Positions 11,232 to 23,262 of a DNA stretch of 64,000 nucleotides are shown here, piece by piece. Both the position numbers and the translations under genes were made by a program. Numbering within the stretch: the first letter of the stretch is position 1; every line of letters starts with the position of its first letter. The notes beneath the pieces are model-generated. The model did not search any database. It was given only the letters and a program-made list of their open reading frames with translations, and was not told the origin of the DNA. Where the stretch lies: NCBI GenBank assembly GCA_003313425.1, contig NHZP01000031.1, positions 248,001-312,000 of the forward strand, read 5' to 3'. This DNA comes from Pseudopyrenochaeta lycopersici (lineage: Eukaryota > Ascomycota > Dothideomycetes > Pleosporales > Pseudopyrenochaetaceae).

Positions 11232-13606
11232 GGTTGGTGAGACGTTGGACCGGGTACAATTGTCCAGTCGGTTGCTCCTGAAAAGGCCGGTTGACCAGTC
11301 GTTTCGGCATCCCGAAGATTGTGTGATACTTATACTCTGTGCGGTGATACGTAATGACACTACCTAGACGCTTATGCGGCGCTGTAGCTGATAGTACTAA
11401 AGTCCGGTAGACTTTTTTAGACAGACGAAAGGAGAAGATTGCCGTCAAATGACTGGGCATGGGTATACTAGCGGCATCGGTAAATGTACGACTGGCTGGG
11501 AGAGGAGCAAATCAGATGACCCAGACTTCTCACGGCTTGCGATGAGCCGATAAAGTTGCTCGTTCTGCTGCAGCGACCCCATGTAGAGTTTCTCATCAAA
11601 TCCACCAACCCCATAAGACGCGCAGCGCCAGGCCCAAAGAGCTAGGCGCAGCATTGGCAGGAACGGATGTGTAATGCCTCAATGGTGACGTAGATATCAT
11701 CTAATGAGGGGCAACCTCGGGAAGTCAGGTCCACAAAAGGTCACATATTTGGTCTAGGGAATACGGAAGCCAGGGCAGTCGATCAGGAACATGCTGCATA
11801 GCGCATTCAGCTGTGGCTATGCGCAGCCGCTGCAAGCCGCGACAAGTCTTTGGAATGCAGTTCGCGCGTGCATGGAGGCGGACGCGACTGTGGGGTCGTC
11901 AGACTTGCATCATGATTGCTGGTATGTCATCACTATCGGAGACGGAGCATGTAGTTCGATACATGTGATTGACCAGTTGGACAATTACTAAGCACTGCAA
12001 TGAGAACTCGGACGACCGCGTTCTGGTGAGGCTTTGTGCACTGGAGAGTTGGGGGCCTGCCGCGTGGGCGAGTTTAAGTTTGAATGCCAAGCGATGCCTA
12101 TGGGCGCATGAGGGGAGCAAGGTCTGAGCGACAGCCAATTCGATGAACTGCAACAATATGCATGGCCGTTGATTAATAAAATCTGGGAGAAGAAGCTTTG
12201 ATGCGTCCAGAGGAGTGCGCCACACCAGCAAGGTGCGCGTATACCAGCTTACAGTGCACGGACAACTCCGCAGCGGGGAGGTAGGGTCCTTGTAAATCCA
12301 TTTGCAATGTGGTATCAGGTGTCATCTGTATTTATAATAGGTCTGACTATGTATCACTAGTAATACTGAACCATCTTCTGATTAGACATAACAGTTGCCG
12401 ACTCCTTATGGGCCTAATGATCTGTTCATTTCAAACAGGCTCTCGAACCCATCAAAACAACAGCTCCAGCAGCCTCGAATCAATGTTGAAGTCGGGTTAT
12501 CTCATTGCACCGAAAGCGCTGCTTCCCTAGAAAGGCCACCCAGTCTTATTGTGGCAATAGTCATGTCTTAATCCTGGAGTTTGAGCTGACCTCCAGTATT
12601 GATCCGCCACGCTAAGCTGTGCTTATTTATCTGAACACGGCTCATGTGCCATTGCTAATGTGGCTAGCAGGAAAGAACAAAACGGCCCTTTTGATTACAT
12701 TTGTTGGATGAGTATTCGCGAAGCGAGTCGAGGATGATTCAACCATCTCCCAATAGGCCCATGTTACCATAGGGGTGCCCTTGCATAGGACACAGAAATA
12801 TTAGTGCAACGCAGAAGCGGCATTTACGCTTTCAACCACTGTAACGGATCTTCTTGTACTCGGATATGGGCCTTCGCTTTATTCATGATATTGTCGAGAA
12901 TTACACATTCATCGGTGGCTTCTGGAAGGCTGGGAAAGATTTCAAGGGCGTTTGTTTGGCGAACAGACTTACTCGATCTACCAGAAATACCCGTTGCTGT
13001 CTAATATGCCTACTTACCGGCCGAAAAACTTCAATTCTGACAAAGTATAGGACAAGATGCGGCGTCCACGGGAGACAGCTTTACGAAGAGCCTTTATTCT
13101 GCCGCCAGTTGCTGAGAACAATACCTGCGAAGCTAAGCTCCTCGATCCAGAGAAATTAAGGCGGACTCAAGTATATTTCAAGCAACCTCGAAACCGCCTT
13201 TGTTAGAAACTGATGAAGACGAGGCTCTTTACTGCTTGATTTCTAGAAAGTAACTTAGCCGCTTAGCGCATCAACTGCACCATCGCTCTAGATCGCCTAC
13301 TAGATCTAGCGACACACTGCACTTCATTGTTCCTTTCTTGAAGAGAGAGGCGCACTACCAAGCCAGAAGTGTAAACAGTCTCGCCCTAACTAGTTGTACC
13401 CTGGATTAAGTTTAACGGATCCTCTAGACACTAATCCTATGAGAGCTCTTGCTTAACTTAACGTCGATGAAGACTATGGAGCGTGGTCCCTGTCCCAGTG
13501 CTTCGTGCTTTTATCATCATGCCCCACCTCTAGATCCTGATAGTGCCCTTGCAGACTCGTTTAACTTTCTCAATATTTACTCACAACTTGTTTCACAGAC
13601 ATCGAG
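11232..13606. other. Long intergenic region, no supported gene
   Basis: About 2.4 kb between the divergent Egt1 gene and the hypothetical gene at 13607. Frames are short and carry no family motifs. The proximal part should contain the Egt1 promoter. The stretch near 13180-13450 is rich in CTAGA-type words but shows no terminal repeats or transposase remnants I can defend. Confidence 0.45.
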
Positions 13607-14578
13607 ATGGAACACCGATTCCGCCCCTTTGAGCAATGGGGACAGGGTATACCCTTTCGCCAGAGTAATTTCCTCCCTCAAGATATCCGTACTAGTCCAT
13701 TCGACATGGCAAAGCTCCTGTCGGAGAAAGAAGTTTTGGATAATGGACTTGCCAACTGCGTTACGTATCTTCATGCACTCCGCAAGAAGCAAGCTCAAAA
13801 TGAACGGCGTTTGAGTACAAACAAATCCCTGCCACGGAAGAAGAGGAAGAGGATACAGCAGACCAAACGCAATCTTGAGCGGGAGATCAAGAACCGGGAA
13901 CAGGATGAGCAAGCCTTCATCAACAACCTCCAAGCTTGTAGAGCCAATATCTATATTGCAAATACAATCTCGCACCGTCCGAAAATCGCGCTGCCAAGCG
14001 TGACCGACTACAAATCGAGTCCAGCCAATTGCACGTTTGCTGAAGAGTCGGAGCATACCCAATTCAGTTTAAACGGGTGGACTGATGACGCGGTAGTCTC
14101 TCCGTTTGAAAAACAGTGCAACAGCCCATTCTTCGCAAATGACGTTGCCCCAGATGACTGCACCAATGGGATGGGAGATGGTATGGTGGTAGAGAGCAGA
14201 CGTCCTCGTCTGCTAACGCAATTTCTCGAACTTGAGGGTGCTCTGCTTCCTGTTCCTCCAAATACAGCGCAGACGCCGTTTCCGCATTCAAGCCTCAGTC
14301 CAGCTGCCGCCGTGTTTGAGCCTCATGGCCTATCTGGTCGTCTAAAAGATACCTTTGTTGGACAACATTTTAACCACAATTCACTAGCGGTTAAAGGTCC
14401 CGAGCATGTACACCAACCAAGAGTCACCGACGCAGGCATTGAATGTATCCACCCCCACATCTCACGACCACACCTTGAAGAAATGCATAGCCACACGTGG
14501 TGCAGTACAACTCCGCAGCAAAGCCCAACTAAAGCCCCAGCCGGAGAAAGGGGAAGAAACAGGACTAAATCGCTGTGA
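13607..14578 (+). CDS. Hypothetical protein with basic coiled-coil segment
   Basis: A single open exon encodes 323 residues from an ATG at 13607. I do not recognise the family. Residues about 40-105 are strongly charged and helical in pattern (RKKQAQNERR, KKRKRIQQTKRNLERE), consistent with a coiled coil containing a basic cluster that could serve as a nuclear signal. The remainder is low in hydrophobic segments and rich in Pro, Ser and His, with no signal peptide or membrane helix. Base composition resembles the neighbouring housekeeping genes, and the length of the open frame argues for a real gene. An extra 3' exon cannot be excluded. Confidence 0.6.
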   Translation: MEHRFRPFEQWGQGIPFRQSNFLPQDIRTSPFDMAKLLSEKEVLDNGLANCVTYLHALRKKQAQNERRLSTNKSLPRKKRKRIQQTKRNLEREIKNREQDEQAFINNLQACRANIYIANTISHRPKIALPSVTDYKSSPANCTFAEESEHTQFSLNGWTDDAVVSPFEKQCNSPFFANDVAPDDCTNGMGDGMVVESRRPRLLTQFLELEGALLPVPPNTAQTPFPHSSLSPAAAVFEPHGLSGRLKDTFVGQHFNHNSLAVKGPEHVHQPRVTDAGIECIHPHISRPHLEEMHSHTWCSTTPQQSPTKAPAGERGRNRTKSL

Positions 14579-15336
14579 CCGGCTATAGGCTGGCGCGACA
14601 ATCCGACCTTATGCATCATCGAACTATGGGTACGGCAGATGCAAAGTCCGCCTGACGCTCACTACTATTGGCCATCCTAATGACGTCGTTTCAATTGCAC
14701 CTGCATTCCATTGCGTTCGATTGCACCATCAGCAGCCCCTCAAACAATGGAATTGTAGTAGCCACGGCAGTTCGAGCAGGGTGGCGTGGAAGAATGCAAG
14801 ATATGTAAGTGAATGGATTTCTGTACGAGTAGAACACGTGTAGATAGAGTGTATAGTCTTGTATAAGTAGCACAGTGCCGTCAGACCGTTGTTGAATCTG
14901 CCCCCCACATGTCTCATGAACAATCGGGTCGTCGCCAGTCAATTAGGCGAATCCGTCAGAGCCCCACACATTGCCGTCATCTGCACCTCCGCGAGCAGCT
15001 TGGGGAGCTCACGATCACAGCTCTTCCATCACCACCGTCTCCGTTCAACATTATTACGCTTGCTGGAGTTCAACACTCTACGCACCTCTCGTTGGTTCAG
15101 GTTGGCTATTTGTATATTCGGCATAGAGAAAAAGGCAGCAGCGCAAGACTCCGCGACCGGCTCGCGCCCACGGCCACCCGCACTATCCTGGCATAGCACA
15201 CAGCACACCACTGCACAGTGCTTGCATAGCGTCCCGGCACGCACGCGCCGCACCCGTTGTCAAATATTTGCTGTCGACCCCCTCCATTCACTCTGCGCAA
15301 ACACAATTGCTCCTCGACCGTGTCATCTCACCCACG
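14579..15336. other. Intergenic region and probable CHO2 5' leader
   Basis: This gap precedes CHO2 on the same strand and should contain its promoter and leader. No recognisable gene is present. I do not see a defensible inositol/choline-response element by eye. Confidence 0.45.
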
Positions 15337-18300
15337 ATGACCGACGTTGGCGACGGCTCAAGAGCCGACGATAGCCAGCTACGCGAGCGGCCATCGGCCA
15401 AGCCATTGCATCTCCAAAAGTCAGACGATGCTAAACAAAAAGTTCTGGAGCTGAATGAACAGGAAGACAGAGACCACAAAGATGACGACAAGAAGCGCAC
15501 TTATGGCCGGACGCCAGACGGTACAGGTACGTCGATGGCCACGTCTGGAACGGTTGACAACAACGTCATGCCGCGCTTGCATGCTGCTGGCTTAATATCT
15601 TTTGCAAGCTGACTCTAATACCGTAGTCTTCATCGTGCCGCACACTCACGACATGGTGTCGCAGCTGCTTTCGCCCTCGCAACCAAAGAACCTCTCCGAC
15701 ATGGCAGTCCTCGTCGTCCTCGCAGGCTTGATATTCACCCTGTACATATTGCCCAAAAGCGCCCGCATACCCATATTCGCGATCATATTTTTATTCTGGC
15801 GAGCTGCCTACAATGCAGGCATTGGATGGCTCCTGGATGCCCAGTCCAAGCATAATCGTCTCGTCTTGTGGGCCAAGAACTCCCACATCTTCGAGAAGCC
15901 TGAAACAGGCAAAAATCCCCATCCCACGCTGTACAAGCTTCTTCAACGAGAAATGGAGACCAAGATCCCCACGGACTACAAGTTCGAAGAAGCGCCGCTC
16001 GAGTACAACACGTGGCTCGTGTTCAGGCGTGTTGTAGACTTGATCCTCATGTGTGACTTCGTCTCGTACTGCCTCTTCGCCATCGCCTGCTTCAACCGTC
16101 CTCCGGAGAGCTGGCTCTTGTGGGCTCTACGGTGGATGACTGGTATCACTCTCTTTCTTTTCAACTTGTGGGTCAAACTGGACGCGCATCGAGTAGTCAA
16201 GGACTACGCGTGGTACTGGGGGGACTTCTTCTACCTCATCGATCAGCGCCTGACCTTTGATGGCGTCTTCGAGATGGCTCCGTAGGTCATCTAGAGTTGC
16301 TTGGTGAGGCACATACTGACCTGCATCTAGTCATCCCATGTATTCGGTAGGATATGCTGGTTACTATGGCATTGCCCTGATGACCGCGAGCTACAAGGTC
16401 TTGTTCATATCTCTCATCGCCCATGCAGCCCAATTTGCCTTTTTGATCCTCGTGGAGAATCCACATATTTCCAAAACATATAACCCACCACCGCCCCGCC
16501 GAACGCGCCATAATTCTGGGCATCACTCCCAAGACGACCGCCCCAAGACCAGTCAATCCGATTCCGCTTTTGGCGACGGCCGTTCGACCTACGAAACTGT
16601 CATTCAACCTGCCCCAATGCACCACATTGTCGGACCGCAAAATACGGACTTTCACCGGTCGATCGATGTAACAGTCGTGCTCATCTCCTTCTACATGTTC
16701 TGTTTGGCAATCTTGACGCCTAACACGTCTCTGGTACGCACGTTCCTCTTCATCAATGCTCTCGTGTGGCGCCTTTGGTACGGATTAGGTTTGGGTTACA
16801 TCCTAGACCGACAGTCCAAGAAGAAGAATTGGACTCGTCATTTCATCAAATATGGAGACACCAAGGAAGAAGCCTGGCGTCAATGGAAGTATCTGTACCA
16901 TTTGAGTATGACCATGTGCCACGCAAGTTTTGCGGCGGCTGTGTGGAAGATGTATGCCCTTCCCCCTGACTGGTTCTATGGACTTACACTCTTGAGGCAT
17001 GTCCTCGGCGTTGGGTTGATAGTTCTTCAGCTCTGGACTGCAATGAGTATCTACGAGTCTCTTGGAGAATTTGGCTGGTTCTGCGGCGATTTCTTCTTCG
17101 ACCCTCCATCGAGACATCTTACATACTCAGGCATCTACCGCTTCTTGAACAATCCAGAGCGGGTTCTCGGCCTCGCTGGTGTTTGGGGCATGGCGCTCAT
17201 CACTTGGAATGCCCCTATTTTCTACCTCGCAGCGACGGCTCACATTCTCAACCTGGTGTTTCTCCAGTTCGTTGAAGGCCCACACGTGCAGAAACTATAT
17301 GGACAAAACCTTCGTGAGATGTCTGGTGTTAGCAAAACGCTCCGCCAAGCTCTTCCCAATCCAGTCCGTAACTGGCAATCAGCAGCGGATGACTACCTCA
17401 ATTCAACCGTTGAGTTTATTGAAGAGCTCCTGGACAGCGCCAGACCGAAAGTGGTCGCTGGCGTTGATAGCTTTGTCAAAGACACAACAGCTCTGTTCAA
17501 GTCGTACCCAACACGCATCTCTATTACCCGCCTCCCACAAGACCTTGCTGGACTGGATCCCAAGCAATACAAGCTTGAAATCGAGGGTACCGTGTCTCTG
17601 TCAACCGTCGAACATCAAAAGAATGGCGGCCGCGAGGGTGAGTTGGCGAGGACTCCAGCCTTGCGTACGAGCGAGTTCAAGACGCTTGTCCTCGAGTACG
17701 GTGCACCGATAAAGGTGCGCTGGCAAGCACCTATCAATCATAGCAAGAAAGATTGGATCGGCTTGTATATGGTTGCAGACAACCAATCTCGAGAGGTGAC
17801 ACGCATCAGCTCCAACGGACGATGGGTAGCAACCAACCAGGGTGTCTATGATTCTACCCGGGCTGAAGAAGGCATACTGGTCTCTGACAGACTTTTGACT
17901 ACTAACTCTACCCATGGCGAAAAGTCTGAGTGCTACACTGGCGAGATTGAGTTTCGCGGAGACAAACTTTGGTGGACTACGGGTGTCTTTGAGTTCAGGT
18001 ATCACCATGGTGGCAAACACCATGTCATGGCCCTTTCGCAGGCTTTTGAAGTCCGTATCCCAAGGTTTGATGAGGACGATGTGGAGGTTGACGCCAATGG
18101 CACCGTCCATCGCGCCGTGGAACAAACTCTCCTGCCTCTCATTCAGAATTGCTTTGATCGCGATCCAGAGATCGCACCTAGCACACCTGACGAGAGTTTT
18201 GGAAGTCTAGTAGAACGAGACGGCAAGTTTGCTAAGCGAGTAGTGTTTGCCGTTCATCAGATGTATGTTTCTTATCATCTCTGCTTCTAGCACAGAGTAC

Positions 18301-18515
18301 TAATGACTGCCAGGTTTGGTATTGAATTTGCTCCTGAGGTAGTCCAGGCTGATGGCAATGTGCAAAATCTCGCCTGGCGGATATGCAATGCAAAGAAAGT
18401 CCTTGTAAGTAGAGACACCCTCCTACGACAGGAGTGTTCGAACTAATGCCTGCGCGACTAGGCTCCTTACAGTATGTCGGCTAGCCGTGGCAGGAATACG
18501 CCTACAATGCGTTGA
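15337..18515 (+). CDS. CHO2: Phosphatidylethanolamine N-methyltransferase CHO2
   Basis: Five exons (15337-15526, 15627-16281, 16331-18262, 18314-18404, 18462-18515) join in phase to 973 residues, the usual size of fungal Cho2. The protein is polytopic, with two copies of the family's core methyltransferase motif: first around [15 protein letters not shown] with [10 protein letters not shown], then [17 protein letters not shown] with [11 protein letters not shown]. Cho2 carries out the first SAM-dependent methylation of phosphatidylethanolamine toward phosphatidylcholine in the endoplasmic reticulum. The N-terminal 63 residues are charged and cytosolic in character. A C-terminal soluble domain ([22 protein letters not shown]) is typical of fungal homologues. 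The ATG chosen is the first in frame after the leader. The last coding exon adds only 17 residues and is the least certain part. Confidence 0.93.
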
Positions 18516-19609
18516 AGCATCTCTAGTTGGTTCTTCTGTTTGGAGAAAGGGCCCACCCTGTGAGGGAGTTCATATGCCAAGCCGCGCTTTGTTCCTGACT
18601 GCTGGGCATGCGTTCTCTAGATGCAGAAGCCTGCTAGACGAGAAATGCCAATGCAGTGGGACAAAGCGCTGAGTACCATGACAGGCCACATTGGGATTGA
18701 CCTTCTCTTACATCTCTCGGGAATAGAGTGGCTCGTCTTTCACTACACTATCTTCAAGACTGCATTTACATAGAGGATGGGCGGCAGCCATGCTTTCAAG
18801 AGTTGATGGCTACATAGCATCGCATTAGATACGTACAGTTGTTTAATAATATGAGGGAGATAATTCCATATCACTAATCATCCAACGGGGCTTATGGACA
18901 AGCTCGAAGAAGGCGCGACTACTTGATCGATACGGACTTTTCGGCTACATGACCCAAATGCCGCACATGTGGAGACGTTCAGAGCTCGTGATGTTTTGCC
19001 CCGTTTGGGTATGCTGTGCCTCGCTCCTTTGCATGGAACGAGCGGGTCTCAGCGAAAGTCCAGACATGAGCAGAAGCGCAATCAATTGCACAACTGGCGA
19101 ATCCAGCAACGCAACAAGGCACAAATGGGTTTTTTAAGTTTGCAGAAGACTGGCGAGAACGTCTCCAGCCAGCAGCTGGCGCAGGCCTGGATCGTGTCAA
19201 CTGGCAGTGTGGGTTGTGGGATCAGCGGTTATCTTATCAGATGGCGTGTCGATCAGCGAGGTGCAAGCGCTTGTGATTCGTGATATGCAAGTTAACCTCG
19301 GCCAGGCCATGGGACCATGCCGACCGACCTCGACGGTGCGACAGTATCTTCTGGAATCGGGCTCCTCTCCGCTGCAGTTGCTCTTGGCCGGAATTTCCGT
19401 CTATATACGACTGTCATTACCTTCTCATAGCTTACCAAAGTTCATTGAAGGTAGTCGTTCATTACTGCGACTTTCATCTCAAGCCATTCGAGAGTCCGCG
19501 TCCTCCGCCACTGATCCCCAATCGTGACGTGCGGCTCCGCCCTCAGCACGCGACAACATCACCGAATACCTCTCCCCACACACTTCACCGACGCTCACCC
19601 AACTTCACA
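18516..19609. other. Intergenic region between CHO2 and the Lon protease gene
   Basis: About 1.1 kb in a head-to-tail arrangement. The final 100 bases before 19610 are C-rich and pyrimidine-rich, as in many filamentous-fungal promoters. No additional gene is supported. Confidence 0.45.
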
Positions 19610-22446
19610 ATGGGCAAAGGCTCCTCCAAGACCAGCAGCAAGGTGCTCCCCCTCATCCCCCTCGCGCCGCCCCTCGCGGTCCTCCCCGGCACCACCCTCA
19701 AGATCCCCATTACCAATCGCTCCGATGTCGCCGCCATACTAGCGAAGATCTACAGCATCAGCCCGACAGCGAAGCCTGATGCAGCCATCACTGTGGCATG
19801 TGTGCCGCTGAAGTCGAACACGCTCGGACCGGAAGGCCGGCTGTTGATCGAGGATGCGGCGCACACCGAGAAGACGGTCTATGAGAGCGACCCGATACAA
19901 GCAACCAAGAAAGACATCTTTGGATATGCCTGCGTGGCCAAGGTCAGCGGTGTCCAGGGACGGCGGCAGGGCGACTTGAGCCTTGTTGTTGAGGGGCTGG
20001 AGAGAGTCAGGGTCGTGGATGTGGTCCAGGAACGGCCCTACTTTGAGGGCGAGCTGGAAGCTGTCGATGAGCTCGGTAAGTCCGATGTCACTCAGGATGA
20101 ACGATTTCGTAGAGACTAACAATCACAGTCGACGTTGCGAGCCCAGAGCTCATGGAGCAGTTCAACCTGCTCAAGCAACTTTCCCGTGAACTCCTTGCCC
20201 TCGTCCGGCTCTCAGCAATCCTGCCACGCACACCCACCGTCACACTCTCGCCCATTGTCGCTCGGAGGCTCGAACTGTACATTACACGGAAGGACCTCTC
20301 AGAAGCAGGCTCCTTGGCAGACTTCATGGCGAATGTAGTCGACTGCACACACGAAGAGAAGCTGCGAGTCCTTGCGGCTATTGATGCGAAGGAGCGAGTA
20401 GACAGGGTCATTGAGATCCTCCAACGGCAAATCAGCAATATCCAGGGTAGCACACGCATAACAGTCACCACCACACAAGTGCCAAGCGGCAGCTTCGATA
20501 TCGATCAGCTACGACGGCTACAGCAAGAGGCGCTGGTACGACGCGGGAAGACGGGCAGCGGCCTGCCTGGTGGCTTTCCTGGCGGCTTTCCAGGTGGCGG
20601 CCAACAGCAGGTGGGCGAGGAGGAAGCAAATGAGCTTGACGAGCTCAAGAAGAGACTACAAGACGCTCAGCTGTCGCCAGAAGCCGACAAGGTGGCCCAA
20701 AGGGAGCTGCAAAGACTGCAAAAGATGAACCCAGCACAGGCCGAATACCAAGTCTGCAGAAACTACCTCGAGAACCTCGCCGAGATACCGTGGACAAAGA
20801 TGACGGCAGACCAGCTGGATGCTGCTACCCTAGGCAAGGCCAAGAAGCAGCTCGACGACGACCATTACGGCCTAGAAAAGATCAAGAAGAGACTGCTAGA
20901 GTACTTGGCTGTTCTCAAATTGAAGGAGCAGGCAAACAGGAGTATCGATGACCAAATTCGCGCTCTGACTGAAACACCTGAAGTTGAGGCCGAATCAAAG
21001 GAAGAAGATGCTGAGGAGAAGGTGGTACGGGAACCCTCGGAAGCAGAGCTACGACTACTAGAGAAGAAGCGCATGGTTGACAAGTCGCCCATTCTGCTTC
21101 TTGTTGGTCCTCCGGGGACCGGAAAGACATCACTTGCCAAGTCTGTCGCTACTGCTCTAGGACGCAAGTTCCACCGCATCTCGCTCGGTGGTGTTCGTGA
21201 TGAGGCCGAGATTCGAGGTCACCGGAGGACATACGTGGCTGCCATGCCAGGTCTTATCGTCAATGGTCTCAAGAAGGTTGGCGTCGCAAATCCTGTCTTC
21301 CTGCTCGATGAAATCGACAAGCTGGGCATGTCGAATCACAATGGCGACCCAGGCGCTGCTATGCTCGAAGTTCTCGACCCTGAGCAGAACCATACTTTCA
21401 CAGACCATTACGTCAACATCCCAATCGATTTGTCAAAGGTACTCTTCATCGCAACTGCAAACTCTCTCGAGACGATCCCAGCACCGCTCCTGGACCGTAT
21501 GGAGACCATTCAACTCTCTGGCTACACGACACTTGAGAAGCGCCACATTGCGTCACGACATTTGATTCCAAAGCAAATAACCTCAAATGGTCTGCATCAG
21601 GATAACGTGAAAATACCCACTGATGTTCTGGACAAGATCATCACGGCATACACTCGCGAATCTGGAGTGCGCAACCTCGAGCGCGAAATCGGCTCCGTCT
21701 GCCGCTCCAAAGCCGTCGAATATGCCACAGCCAAGGACACCAATACTCTCGCTGCATACAGCCCAACCGTCACTCTAGAAGATATCGATGCAACCCTGGG
21801 AATTGAGAAATTTGCCGAAGAGCTCACAGAGCAACACTCTCGACCTGGTGTTATAACCGGGCTCGTCGCTTACTCTACCGGCGGCCAGGGAAGCATCCTG
21901 TTCATCGAGATAGCAGATATGCCCGGCACAGGCCGTGTACAACTCACCGGCAAACTCGGCGACGTTCTGAAGGAGAGCGTAGAGGTTGCACTCACATGGG
22001 TAAAAGCACATGCCTTTGAACTCGGACTCTCAGCAAGTGAGGACGAAGACATCATGAAAACGCGCTCCATCCACGTCCACTGCCCCTCTGGCGCTATTCC
22101 CAAGGACGGTCCTTCAGCTGGCCTCGCCCACACCATCGCCCTCATCTCCCTCTTCAGCGGCAAACCCGTTCCCCCAACCCTCGCCATGACCGGCGAAGTC
22201 TCCCTCCGCGGCCGCGTCCTCCCCGTCGGCGGCATCAAGGAGAAACTCATCGGCGCCTTGCGCGCTGGCGTCGAGCGCGTCCTCCTCCCCGAGGGCAACA
22301 GGAAGGACGCGAGGGATCTCCCCCAGGAAGTCAAGGATGGCCTCAAGATTGAGTTTGTCGGCCATATCTGGGAAGCGCTGGGCTTGGTGTGGCCCGAGCG
22401 GTGGGAGGGCAGGGGTGCGGAGAGGGGATGGGAGAGTAGGTTGTAG
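19610..22446 (+). CDS. Peroxisomal Lon protease (LONP2/Pln type)
   Basis: Two exons (19610-20075, 20129-22446; phase 1) encode 927 residues. The order is N-terminal substrate-binding LAN domain, helical region, AAA+ ATPase with Walker [10 protein letters not shown] near residue 482 and Walker [10 protein letters not shown] near 545, and the C-terminal protease with the Ser-Lys dyad (Ser in GPSAG near 817, Lys in GGIKEK near 860). The extreme C-terminus is SRL, a peroxisomal PTS1 variant, and no mitochondrial presequence is seen, so this is the matrix Lon of peroxisomes rather than the mitochondrial PIM1 type. By family it degrades damaged or oxidised matrix proteins. A short Gly-Phe-Pro repeat ([11 protein letters not shown]) lies in the N-terminal linker near residue 303. 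Confidence 0.95.
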
Positions 22447-23262
22447 ACGACTTGAAGAAATTCGTGTGTGTGTGTGAATTTGTCCCAACTCTTTCGTGTG
22501 GTTCTGGGGTTCTGGGGTTTTGGGGGTTGGGTTGGATATCGAGGTTTTTGGCTTATTGTATTTATCTTTGGTAATTATTAGCGATGGCATTCGTTCGTTT
22601 ATATCATATATTATTTACGTGATTGGTTCTACTTTGCTTTATTCGAGGTGTGAGTTTTTGGAGGAGGTGGGTACACGCTAAGTATGTTAGGACTTTTAAG
22701 GGTATTGTTGGGTTTTTGGTTTTATATCGCCTACACGCTTTTAGCTTAAATGGGGAGTGGATGTATGACCTTGTCTTCCCATTCCTTCCTTCTCTGTACA
22801 CCAGAATGGGGTTCGTCTCTATAGTCATCAAATGCCATAGGGGTAAATAACACGGCTGCGTTTCTGTTTGTTTCTGTTCTGGAATCACAGCTACACGGGG
22901 GTTATCTGAGTTGGGTTCATTCAAATGCCAAAAGTAAGAATGTGATAACTGGAGTCATTAGGTGCGGCCACGCGACTTTAGAAGCTCCTTTTCAAATACA
23001 TATACATATTCTTCCCCTGCTTCCTCATATGAGAGAAAAGTCCTTCTGACTTTCTTTTACAATTTGATCTGCTCATACGGACCTCACTTTGCCTAGTTCT
23101 TCCAGCACTGGCAAGGTCATGTGGGTAGCTGTATTTTTTAAAGTTGGGTGCTGTAAACATATATGATATATATACATACATGTGCCTGTCTCCCTAAGTA
23201 AAATGGAGTTATGATAGAAAAGAAGGAGACAAGAGAAGAGGGGAAATACTGTTGGGTTGATA
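22447..23262. other. Convergent intergenic gap with simple GT/G-rich sequence
   Basis: The Lon and HET-NACHT genes converge here. Just after the Lon stop there is a short GT run (about 22462-22476) and a T/G-rich stretch around 22495-22550. No gene is supported. The rest is probably untranslated tail sequence. Confidence 0.5.

Noticed and set aside
13380..13440. Polylinker-like GGATCCTCTAGA word near 13420
   Set aside because: A 12-base restriction-site word occurs by chance; no flanking vector sequence is visible, so no cloning artefact is claimed.
18516..19609. Short frames between CHO2 and the Lon gene
   Set aside because: All are short, mutually overlapping and without motifs; treated as promoter/UTR sequence.
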